Source of the DNA: Mytilus californianus
Taxonomy: Eukaryota; Mollusca; Bivalvia; Mytilida; Mytilidae
Length of the DNA stretch: 64,000 nucleotides
Reading direction: 5' to 3'
NCBI RefSeq assembly: GCF_021869535.1
Contig: NW_026262690.1
Location: 9,907,501 to 9,971,500 of the forward strand
The notes beneath the pieces were generated by a model that did no database searches, was not told the origin of the DNA, and worked only from the letters and a program-made list of their open reading frames with translations. This document shows, piece by piece, positions 49,561-60,107 of this stretch; position 1 is the stretch's first letter; each line of letters starts with the position of its first letter. The translations under genes and the position numbers were made by a program.

Positions 49561-52484
49561 CTTTTGTAGGATCTGTTTTACTATAGAAAAAAATCGATTT
49601 GTTAGTTTAATGTCATGTCAAATGTTATTTTTCGAGAACGTCGTTGTGTTAAACTACTCATTTTGCATACAATATTGCTCATGCTAAAACCTCTGTCCTA
49701 TAAATTTGACATGACTAATTAATACAATTTATACAGTTTATTAATTAGGATTCATGTTCATGTCGGTAAATCTTAAGTTATGGTTAATAGATTTTGAATA
49801 TTTTACATTGTTCATATGTTAACGTATCAACGTGTTAACGTGTTGACGTATTGTCATTTTGATATCATCATTAGCATTATACTATCAAGTGCACACAGTC
49901 GAGAATATATCTATGTTAACAGTACATTACTACAGTTCATTCCCAAACACCCTATCCCAATTTGAAGTTTTTGTTCACTTTTGCTTTGTTTCTTCAGTTG
50001 GTTTTATTTCCATGAGTTGGCTGTTGAGGGTTCCTGACGACGATTATCAAAAATGGGCGTGCTTCGTTGAGCAACGACAATTTTTGGCTTGTAATATTTA
50101 TTTGCTGCCATTGGGTCAAAACGTTAGTTAGAATATGCAAATAAGGAAATCATTGCCTAATTTGTTTACACAGCCTTAATTCATTTATGTCTGCAAAAAA
50201 GCATCCCTCAAAAAATGTTAAAACTATTTTAATTCCGTCCATTAAAAATTTATATATCATCGCAATTTTAATTTACTGTTTTCTGAATCATTTTCATTTT
50301 TTATTGTTGTAAAAGAAAAGTACATCATTGTATAATGCCAGCCACACATTTTGAAGAAAACATCACATCAATTAGATTGAAATAAATACTGATTTTTAAG
50401 GAAATATATTAACATCAAAATGATTAGAAACTCCCTCCTCTAACTACAAAGTGCGGAAAGGCAACTTGGCATTGTTTTGTCAGTTGTTCAATATTTGAAC
50501 AAACCATAACATGCACATCTTAATTCGAACAATGATAGGTAAGAACAATGAGCTGTGAATGAAAATGAACGATAAATTGAAATATATAGGTATATACTAT
50601 TTAACTGATATAAAGATATATATCTAAATAGAAATGAAAAACAAGCATACACATAAAGCTTGTCTGGTCGTTAACATCGATGAGTGTTGGTCCAGAACAG
50701 AGGGAATCTAGAACCGAAGAAAATCCCATGAAGCTAGAGCAGAATACAACAAAACACAATCCAGAATATAACAAAACTCTAAAACGATAACAATGAAGGA
50801 CAGCAACTCATGACTAATATTAAATGAATGGGAATGTGGAATACAAGTCAATGACACAGACATCCTACGATTCCGAAATCAAAAGACAACATGAGGTCAA
50901 CAGCGGGTGTTTAAACGAGTGTATTCAATATATAAAGCTATACACCTAAACAATCCAGAGTTTAGTAGAGCTGTGAAAAAATTAAGCGCCAAGACTATCA
51001 AATATCTGCAATCAGCACCTAATTCCCGAAGTGACAAAAATAAAAAGCAACCAATAAAGATAGCTACTGACTAGGCTCCTGTTTTTGGAACGGTACATAC
51101 ACATTTTATTTGAGATCTAGTCTCAACCTCCAGTCTCGGACGGGATGACTAACAAAAGGTCCTTCATAAAAGAACACTCACTACTGAACGTCTGATGTCT
51201 AGAATAAGAACACTCACTACAGAATGTCTGACGTTAGTGAAAAGATTGATTGGTATTGCTAATATATGACTTGATCGATATGGTACATTGAATTGTTGCC
51301 CTCAGGAATTTCATTCTGCCATGTGCATTTGAATTTTAACAACGCTTAATGTCACCCAAAGTTGTTTTGTAACAACCAAAACGTCCTATTTAACACAATG
51401 GTGGTACATGTATTTACCTATGATTTTTAAAGGCAGTGCTTTAATGCCTTTCTAGTTGCCGTGTTAATATTTCTTTCCGCGATATCCAACTTATCTACGT
51501 GGGGGGTCATTTAGCTCCAAGTAGATCCGGAAAATGTTGATTCTCTCCTCTTCTTATTGTGGTATAAAATGTTTTTTGTCTCATTTCATTTACATTGGGA
51601 AATAGAGAAACGATCATTGTGTTTTGTTAGTTTTAAAAACTTTTGATATATTTGTATTTTACATTTTAAGCAGTCAACCGATTGACAAACTAGAATTATT
51701 TGAATTCCGTGTGGAAAGAGGTCGGGTTAATTTCGAGTGTTATCTGCAATCTAGATGTTTATAAATCATTTCAGTCGTTGATATAATAATTAAAGGTCGA
51801 CTGAACATGAATTATATTATACAATTTAAAGCGCATTTCTGTTTATGCACGCGAACCCGTCTAACGTTATTGTTATTTCGCAGTTATATAAAGTAGCAAA
51901 TTATCGTTCCTGAATAGGTGTTGTGTACCTGGATGGAAACTATTCATGGTAAAACTCTATTTTCTTTTTAAAATATATAGTTATATATGTAATCGCCATG
52001 CGAATAAACCAAAGTCAGTTTACAACCACAATTATCGTTTTAGAATAAAAGGGGGTGGTTAATTCAAGACGTCATAATTTTTTGGATTACGATTCAATGT
52101 GATCTGTTTGAGATTTTTTGGTGCTTGCTACAATTATAATGATTTCTTACAAGAGGTATATCATACTGAGAATTATTTTAGCAGTAAATATGCTTATGTA
52201 GTAATGACAGGAATGCATAAGCTATGCCTCATAGACTTTCTTGAAAAATATCAATGACAATGTTAACAGGAACAAAACAATGACATGCTCTCATCTATAT
52301 TATAGTTATTTAGGTACAAACAATGTATGTTTGTTGCATACGTCTCTCATTGTTTGTCCTTTGGATTTACATAACATACATTTTGATGTACATTGAATCA
52401 GGCTAACATAGTTTTATCCAGATTGTAATGAATAAATCTAGTTAATATTTTGCCAGGTTACGAGTACAAAGGAATTATAGTTAT
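49561..52484. other. Intergenic stretch without recognised genes
   Basis: A 90-codon plus frame (49859-50131) has no recognisable feature. 50640-51080 is A-rich and less AT-biased, with the look of an old dispersed repeat, but has no second copy here. 51160-51240 contains a short repeat (AAGAACACTCACTAC(T/A)GAA). Near 49820-49850 GTTAACGT and CAACGTGTTAACGTG words cluster. No promoter or RNA gene is recognised. Confidence 0.35.
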
Positions 52485-53462
52485 CTCGTACCATTGTAAC
52501 TCGTACCAATGTCAACTCGTACCACTAAACAAAAACTCGTTCCAATGCAAACTCGTACCACTGCTAACTCGTACAACGGTAAATTCATACCATTGTAAAC
52601 TCGTACCAACTTATTTAAATGCATTCAAATGGTGTTTAATGATGAATATATACTTTAATTTCACTCAATACCTCTTAAGTCTGTAAAATGTATATAATTT
52701 GAAATTACAATAACCAATTTGTAGCTAATTTTCCTTGTCTAATTGGATAGAGAAAACCGTGGCAGATTGGCTTTGTTGTCTCCCTTGAATAGACTCTTTT
52801 TTAAACTTTTACTGACAACTATTTGATTTAATTTTTAATCATTCCAAATCAGTAACATTGAATAGATTTGGGTATTTTTCTATTGTTTCTAAAAGGAATT
52901 TTATTTAATGAAAGAATTTATTGATTGTGTTTTAAAGGTTTAAAATTGTTTATGACCAACAGTTAGAAAGTATGAAATTTATTTTTATACAATATTCAGC
53001 ACATTTCAGCAGAATATGACCATGCTTATATGATTATACAAGTTGATTAGTTAAAGATAAAAAAAACAAGTTGATTAGTTAATAATCAACCAATAATCAC
53101 ACAATCAAAGGAATTTAATATATTTATTAGCATGGTAATTAAGAAATTACATTTGTATTTTTGTCTAAGTTTTCATTAAAATCTGGTATAAATTTCAAAG
53201 ATATTTTAATTTTTTGTATAAAGCTTAAAAAAAAATAATCATAAAACATTCGTATTTTTGTCTAAGTTTTCATTAAAATCTAGTATAAAATTCAAGTAAT
53301 TCAACTTTTTTTATTTAGTTTACCAAAAAAAAAATCATAAAACTTTCGTATTTTTGAATATATTTTTAATGGTACGAGTTTGCAGTGGTACGAGTTCTGA
53401 TTGGTACGACTTCCCAGTGGTACGAGTTTACGTGGTACGAGTTTACAATGGTAGGAGTTAAT
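52485..53462. mobile_element. Element bounded by inverted arrays of a 16-bp unit
   Basis: The left array (52485-52609) has eight degenerate units of ACTCGTACCAnTGTAA, spacing about 16 nt. The right array (53371-53462) has six units of the reverse complement, (T)GGTACGAGTTnACA. The 760 bp between contain two direct copies of TTCGTATTTTTGTCTAAG followed by TTTTCATTAAAATCT (about 53152 and 53252) and two copies of ACAAGTTGATTAGTTAA. Inverted arrays on both flanks suggest subterminal repeats of a non-autonomous DNA transposon, although no target duplication was found. A 78-codon frame across the left array is not a gene. Confidence 0.6.
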
Positions 53463-53540
53463 TTGCTTCTGTACAAAGTATGCATTGCTAATGGAAGTTC
53501 ATTTAATTATCAAAAAACTAATGTTTTATAACCTTTTTCA

Positions 53541-54702
53541 GGGCACAAACCCACCATACAGAGACTTAAGTCTACTGCCAATCCCAGCCTATTTTCCTGG
53601 ACCAAGCAAGAGACTGAATCGTCCGCAAAAAGAAAAATCAGGGCAGTTTCCTGTGAAAACAAATCAACTAAACAATGAATATTGTAGTAGAAATCTAGAG
53701 GAAAGTTTTGATTGTAAAGTTGGTTTTCCTGAAAAAGTAATTCATACTGCAGACAGGATTTATGACTGTCCACCACCAACTGCCGAGCTAATGTTGAGCT
53801 TCACAGATGGAATTACGCAAACACCATCAATGCCTATATTTTCAGCAGAGAATTTTGAAATGAAGACACGTGACACAGCCATGCATTTTTATACCGGTTT
53901 AGAGTTGTATACTAAATGTTTATTTGTTTTGACCACACTTGGTCCAACAGCACATTGTTTGAGATACATATATTTTCAAATTGATAGGGTGTCATTTGAA
54001 AATCAGTTTTTTTATGACTTTGATGAAATTGATGCATTATACAACCAACTTTGAACTGTCTAGATTCTAGATTGAAACTAGTGTTAAGAATATTGTGTAA
54101 ACATGGATTGTTTTTATGTCTAAACAGTGGCGTGAGGCTAACACTTGGCCATTTAGTGGTTTAGTCAGGTATTTTTCGCCATCCAACTTAGAATTAAAGT
54201 TTCCTACAACTTGGATTATTATTGACAGCACAGAATATCCCGTGATAAAACCTAAAGCTCCTAGAGCTCAGGCAACCTTTTCATCATATAAAAACAGAAA
54301 CACTGAAAATACTTGTATGTTCGACACCTGGTGGTTTAGTCAACTATGTCTCTAATGCATATGTTGGTTGTACCAGTGACTGTGAATTAGTTGAAAGATG
54401 TAGAATAGTTCAATTATGTGATCCAGGTGACAGTGTGATGGAAGACAAAGGTTTAAATGTGCAAGATTTGTTTGCTCACTTTTTTCAAAAAAAGAAACAG
54501 AATTAGTTCCAAAACTCTTATACGGGATAGAAAAGTCTCCAATTAACACGTGCACATAGAGCTAATTATTGGACTTGGCAAAACATACAAAATTCTAATA
54601 AATCCTATGAATGGAACTGAAACAAAACTTTCATCTGAAATAACATTTAGTTGTTTTATGTTGTGTAATTTTAGAACTTGTATTGTGCCAAAGGATGCAT
54701 AA
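53541..54702 (+). pseudogene. DDE transposase (DDE_Tnp_4 type, PIF/Harbinger-ISL2EU-like), broken
   Basis: The frame opens within or before GTNPPYRDLSLLPIPAYFPG and includes the helix-turn-helix block AMHFYTGLELYTKCLFVL and ENQFF. An indel in a T-run near 54010 and stops follow, then MSKQWREANTW, LVRYFSPSNLELKFPTTW, IIIDSTEYPVIKPKAPRAQ (first catalytic Asp present; usual block VDGTEC) and SSYKNRNT. After a frameshift come GCTSDCELVER (second Asp), GDSVMEDKGLNVQDLF, more shifts, and an intact end NPMNGTETKLSSE to FRTCIVPKDA with TAA at 54700-54702. Cut-and-paste transposase remnant, inactive. Confidence 0.75.
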
Positions 54703-55012
54703 ATAAAAGTGACACAATGAAGTTTGTTCTGATATATATATATATAAATATTATTTACAATTACATGCACATGTAAATTGTAATGCATATAAAAATAAGG
54801 AGATGTTGTACATTGTATGATATTCAGTGAGTTTATCGAACCAAAGTGCATAAGAAATGGGTTAAGCAGTTACAGGTGTTACTGTCACCATACAATCTCC
54901 AACAATTAGAAAAACTTGTACTGTGTAAAAAATTTCAGAGATCTTACAACTAAGTTTTGTTGTCTCACCTTGACTTTGGTGAATTGTTTATATCTCTTGA
55001 TGTAAATATAAA

Positions 55013-55585
55013 AAAGAAGATGTGGTATGATTGCCAATGAGACAACTCTCCACAAGAGACCAAATGACACAGAAATTAACAGCTATAGGTCACAGTACGG
55101 CCTTCAACAATGAGCAAAGCACATACCGCACAGTGAGCTATAAAAGGCCCCGAAATGACAATGTAAAACAATTCAAACAAGAAAACTAACGGCCTAATTT
55201 ATGTACAAAAAATGAACGAATAACAAATATGCAACAAATAAACAAACGACAACCACTGAATTACAGGCTCCTGACTTGGGACAGGCACATACATGTACAT
55301 ACAGAATGTGGCGGGGTTAAACATGTTCGCGGGATCCCAACCCACCCCCTAACCTGGGACAGTGGTGTAACAGTACAATATAAGAGCGAACTATAAAAAT
55401 CAGTTGAAAGAGGCTTAACTCATCAGATGGATAAATACAAATACAAGTGGACGTGGCCGGGTAGTTGTACATCCAAACAACAAAAAGACACTAAGTACAG
55501 ATCTGACAGTACTCGCATTTACTGACAGCTAGTTCAAAGCCACAAACAACTGATAAAAAAATCTTGCATCTAAGACTAAATTATC
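55013..55585 (-). mobile_element. Family B tail, best-preserved copy
   Basis: Every consensus block is present with few changes: AGATGTGGTATGATTGCCAA, GTCACAGTACGGCCTTCAAC, GAGCTATAAAAGGCCCCG, AACTAACGGCCTAATTTATG, AACCACTGAATTACAGGCTCC, ATGTGGCGGGGTTAAACATG and GACAGTACTCGCATTTACTG. The low divergence suggests one of the youngest insertions here. No coding part. Confidence 0.85.
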
Positions 55586-56117
55586 AATCCGTAAGCTCCC
55601 TTTAGAATTTTATAAATTTTAGATTTTACATTTCTGAGTTATGGGGTTTTATTCATTAAAAAGGGGGGGGGGGGATTTTCCAGTTTTTGGACAACAACTC
55701 AAAAATGCTTTAAGCAGTTCGCATGAAACTTTGGTGAATTATTTATAGCTATTGATGTAATCTCCCTATTGATTTTCATAAATTTCAAATATGACATTGA
55801 GAAGAAATTGAACTTTATTTGTTTATAGTCTGGCAACAGATTTATGAAGTATTGCGCAACAGCACAGTGTATTGCACAACAGCAAGAAATCTTTAATTGA
55901 ATATAAATTCAATTCATATAACCGATTTCAAGTTCTTTGACTACATTTATTCAGAAACTATAATATGTCAAATATTTAATTACAATCCAAATTCAGACCT
56001 GTATCAAGCTTGAATATTGTGTCCATTTTTGCCCCAACTGTTCAGGGTTGGACCTCTGTGGGTGTATCCAGCTGCACTCAGCGAATCAGTTTATTACTTA
56101 ATTAAGAACTCCTTTTT

Positions 56118-57192
56118 GTCGAGCCTGCGACAAAAGTCGCAGAAAGCTCGACATAGGGATAGTGATCCGGCGGCGGCGTTAGCTAACTTCTTAAAAGCTT
56201 TATATTTTAGAAGGTGGAAGGTCTGGATGCTTCATACTTTGTATATGGATGCCTCATGTTACGAAGTTTCCGTCAGTCACATGTCCAATGTCCTTGACCT
56301 CATTTTCATGGTTCAGTGACTACTTGAAAAAAAAGTTAAGATTTTTTGTAATGTTGAATTCTCTCTTATTATAAGTAATAGGATAACTATATTTGGTATG
56401 TGCATACCTTGCAAGGTCCTCATGCCCGTCAGACAGTTTTCACTTGACCTCGACCTCATTTCATGGATCAGTGAACAAGGGTAAGTTTTGGTGGTCAAGT
56501 CCATATCTCAGATACTATAAGCAATAGGTCTAGTATATTCTGTGTATGGAAGGACTGTAAGGTGTACATGTCCAACTGGCAGGTGTCATCTGATCTTGAC
56601 CTCATTTTCATGGTTCAGTGGTTATAGTTAAGTTTTTGTGTTTTGGTCTGTTTTTCTTATACTGTATGCAATAGGTCTACTATATTTGGTGTATGGAATG
56701 ATTGTAAGGTGTACATGTCTAGCTGGCAGGTGTCATCTGACCTTGACCTCATTTTCACGGTTCAGTTGTCAAAGTTAAGTTTTTGAGTTTTGTCTTTTTT
56801 TCTAATACTATATGCAATAGTTCAACTATATTTGGTGTATGGAAATATTTTATGATCTATATGTCAGTCACGCAGGTTTTTTTTTTTACCTTGACCTCAT
56901 TTTCAAGGTTCATTGCTCAGTTTTAAGTTTATGTGTATTGGTCTGTTTTTCTTAAACTATAAGCTATAGGTCAACTATATTTGTTGTATGGAAGAATTGT
57001 TAGCTGTACATGCCTGCCTAGCATGGTTCATCTGACCTTGACCTCATTTTCTTGGTTCATTGGTCAATGTTTAGTTTACTTGGTTAATGTTAAGTTTATG
57101 TGACAGTTGTAATAAAGCTTTATATTTAGGACTATCAACATAATATCAATGATTAGTAAAGAAGGCGAGACATTTCAGCGTGTGCACTCTTG
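56118..57192 (+). mobile_element. Hairpin-headed element with six ~147-bp tandem units
   Basis: It starts with a hairpin (56118-56152, GTCGAGCCTGCGAC / GTCGCAG..GCTCGAC, loop AAAA), then ATAGGGATAGTGATCCGGCG. TTGACCTCATTTTCATGG recurs with its GACCTCATT at 56296, 56452, 56598, 56745, 56893 and 57040 (spacings 156, 146, 147, 148 and 147). The end is GGCGAGACATTTCAGCGTG. I recall very similar sequences as widespread in molluscs. No ORF of note; the 100-codon frame at 56017-56319 runs through the hairpin. It is probably a non-autonomous transposon with an internal minisatellite. Confidence 0.75.
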
Positions 57193-58635
57193 TTTCATTC
57201 ATAAATTACTTTATACTTGGAAATATAATTTTGCTTGGAGTTATTGTTTCTAAAAAAAGTATTGTCATTGAAAGAGTTGACATGTTGCAATGTACATTTA
57301 TTCTACATAGTTCTATGGTACCAAATCAAAAGTTTATATTAAAGAAAGAAGTCAAAGGTTTCCCATCATAGTTTAGTTACATACATTTTTTTTTGTACCT
57401 GAGGTCGTTTAATATAGATCATTATATAAATAAGGAGATGTGTTATGATTGCCAATGAAACAACTATCATCCATACATTGTACTTACCAGTAACAAACCA
57501 CATTTGCAAAGTTGAATAAAATACAGTTGATAACATTTACTTATTACTTAAAAGAAAATGCCAAACTATTTTAAACAGTATTTGACTATAAACATAGATA
57601 AAAAAGGTACAAACTGGACATAATGCACTAGTTCATAAACAAGTGAAAACAATCGCCTTCATATAGTGCTCAGAATATGACATTCATAAAACTTGTTCAA
57701 TATCATTAGAGAACTCTAAATCTTAAATACTGAAAGCCACCTCTGATAAGTACAATGTACTATGCAAGATAATGATATAACTGGACTAAAAATACACACA
57801 ACCTGTAATTAACTGCCTTTACAGCGCTTTCGCGCTTTGATTATTTATAATGCCGTGTCGCAGTTTGTCGTGCTTTTCGCGTACACGTTAAGTTGATTAT
57901 AATGATGTCGTTAGTTCCTAACAAAAATCCTTCAGCACCTTGCAACTTCTCTCCCAATCTTAAATGATTTTAAAGAAAAATATTTGATACAATGCGTAAG
58001 TTTTCAGTTCATTTATTTATCTAAGTATGCTTAAACTCATTTTGCATCTTCTTCGGGTAAAGTCGTTTGGTTGCTCTGTTTAGATAAGGTAAACGTAGGG
58101 AAAACTTCATTTTGTCCCGGGCTACAGTAATGTATCGACTTTGTTTGCTGTTTTCTAACATATTAAGTAATTGCGGGTCTATTGCCAGTTTTCAATAAAC
58201 TCTTGAGTCATCAAGCAGAAAATGCTTACCCTTTCAGAATGTTTGAGTTCACTAACGATTTTTGTTGGTGTTTGAGTTCCTAAATCTTTAGTGTATTGTT
58301 TCGGGACTGTTGTGGTGTCGTTATTTGTGTTTCCTTGGTCTTAAGACGTTTCTCGATTTACAGTTTATAGACGTTCCCTTGGCAGCATCGCTTTTTACAC
58401 GACCTCAAAATATAGCGCCTTGTTAAATAGTGAACGTTTGATTTAATAAGAATACAGTGTTATTGAAAAATGTCATCAACATTGGGAATATCTGCAGAGA
58501 GCACGTGTCCTAATATTAGTAGCTATATTAAAAATATTTATCAAACAGTTGTTTTAGTATGTTCGAATTTTAGCTATATGTTGCATCTGTTGCCGTTACA
58601 GTGTACAACTATTAATTCCTTTAAATTATTATCTC
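57193..58635. other. Intergenic, little recognised
   Basis: A Family B terminal stub lies at about 57430-57475 (AGATGTGTTATGATTGCCAA). CAGCGCTTTCGCGCTTTG at about 57821-57838 contains a short palindrome. Otherwise no coding or repeat signal is identified. Confidence 0.35.
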
Positions 58636-58639
58636 CAGG

Positions 58640-59155
58640 TTGATACGATATTTCAGATCGTGAATTTCTTGTCATGATTTCCTTCATAGAGGGTTCATGC
58701 TTACAAAGAAGCTATTGAATTAAGGGTTCCAAATGGTGTAATTGAAGTCATCCCATCGAAAATTTGATAGGCGCCGTCACTAGTTGGTTGACATTTATGG
58801 AATATCTGTTTCACAGATGGCGATCAAAATGTTTTTATTTTCGTAACCACAAACCCGTTCTCTTTTCTGTGAATTTGACATGACAAAATGAATTCTATCA
58901 TCGAATTTGTAATTACATGCATGAGCAACACGACGGGAACGGGTGCCACATTTGAAGCAGAATACTCTTCCGGTGCACCTGAGATCGCCCTAATTTTTTG
59001 TAGGATTCTTGTCTTTATTGTTTAGATTTCAATGTTATGTTTTGTTGACTGTTGCTTGTCTTTTGGTGGTTTTTCGTTTTTGGCTATAGCGTTGTCAGTT
59101 TGTCTTCGACTGAATACTTTGAATATCCTTTTTGGTATCTTCAGCCTCTATTTTA
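58640..59155 (+). mobile_element. Family C retroelement 3' end (RT C-terminus plus tail)
   Basis: The frame from about 58668 reads SCHDFLHRGFMLTKKLLN, a stop, LKSSHRKFDRRRH, a stop, LVDIYGISVSQM and a terminal stop near 58855, matching 61630-61790. The tail has AACACGACGGGAACGGGTGCC, CCGGTGCACCTGAGATCGCCC and GGCTATAGCGTTGTCAGTTTG. 5'-truncated, with at least two stops. Confidence 0.82.
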
Positions 59156-59931
59156 AAAAAGGCAATTACAAAAGTTACTAATTATTAAAAAAAAATGGCA
59201 ACAACACATGTCTTATGAATCTGTATAACAGTTGTTTTATTCGTTGTGTTCGCCTTTTAAAATTTATTTTTATAGGAGGATGTTTTCTATTTTAGGATGT
59301 TGGTTGCATATAGAGAGCATTATATAAAATGGACAAGATATTTGAGTTGCCTCTCAGTATTTACATACATCATTTGATACATTATTATTAAGCATTGATT
59401 ACTCGTAGTTGTGGTTTGATGTATTTAATACTACTGTAATTGTTTATGTTCCAGTAAATTTTAATTTTGTGCAATTTTCATTGTTGTGGGTTACATTTCA
59501 AAGCTGATAATATTGGTGGGGTTGGGTGATATCAAGAAGGCTAGTTTAACCCAAGACATATTTAAGTAGGTAATCCAAACTTTCATTTGCTGTCATCTTT
59601 GACATCTTGGTATTTTGTCCAACAAAGAAATTAGTAATTATAGTAGATTTATTCATCATCTTTGTTTATTATAATGACAATTTGCAAAAGCTAGGGCTGT
59701 TGCATATATATTAATGTGTATATTATTGTAAACCAAATGATGTTTCAGTGACAAACACATCACATCTTTTGATATGCATACTTAAAATATAAGCTTCATT
59801 ATTATGTATAAACAGCAAAATATTTCATTGAAATTAATCCATAATATATGGTTATAACATTTGCATTTATAGTTCAATAAATGGTATTGAATCTTCAATT
59901 AAACCAGAAAAGTTTCTAAATATTACTGTTG

Positions 59932-60107
59932 TTAATGTTTACTGTCATTTTCACCAAGATGATGTTCAGATACTTTGATCTCAATTGTGCTCACGTCATG
60001 TTGTCTAGATCCGGAAAACGGTAGTAAAACTAAAGCTGTCATGATGAAAATAATTGTGCCAAAGTAATAAGGTACATTCTCATTGCCAATTATTTCTTGT
60101 AGATACG
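59932..60107 (-). CDS. Transporter last exon (TM12 and tail)
   Basis: The acceptor AAACATTTCAG ends at 60108. The first two bases complete an Ala codon from the previous exon. It reads YLQEIIGNENVPYYFGTIIF, IMTALVLLPFSG, then a hydrophilic tail SRQHDVSTIEIKVSEHHLG and a TAA at 59932-59934. It has no ATG-started ORF of useful length, so an ORF scan misses it. Confidence 0.8.

Noticed and set aside
52485..53462. Inverted arrays as a CRISPR-like array
   Set aside because: Units are degenerate, spacers are only a few bases, the arrays face each other, and the genome is clearly animal.
53510..53779. 89-codon minus-strand frame
   Set aside because: Antisense to the transposase pseudogene.
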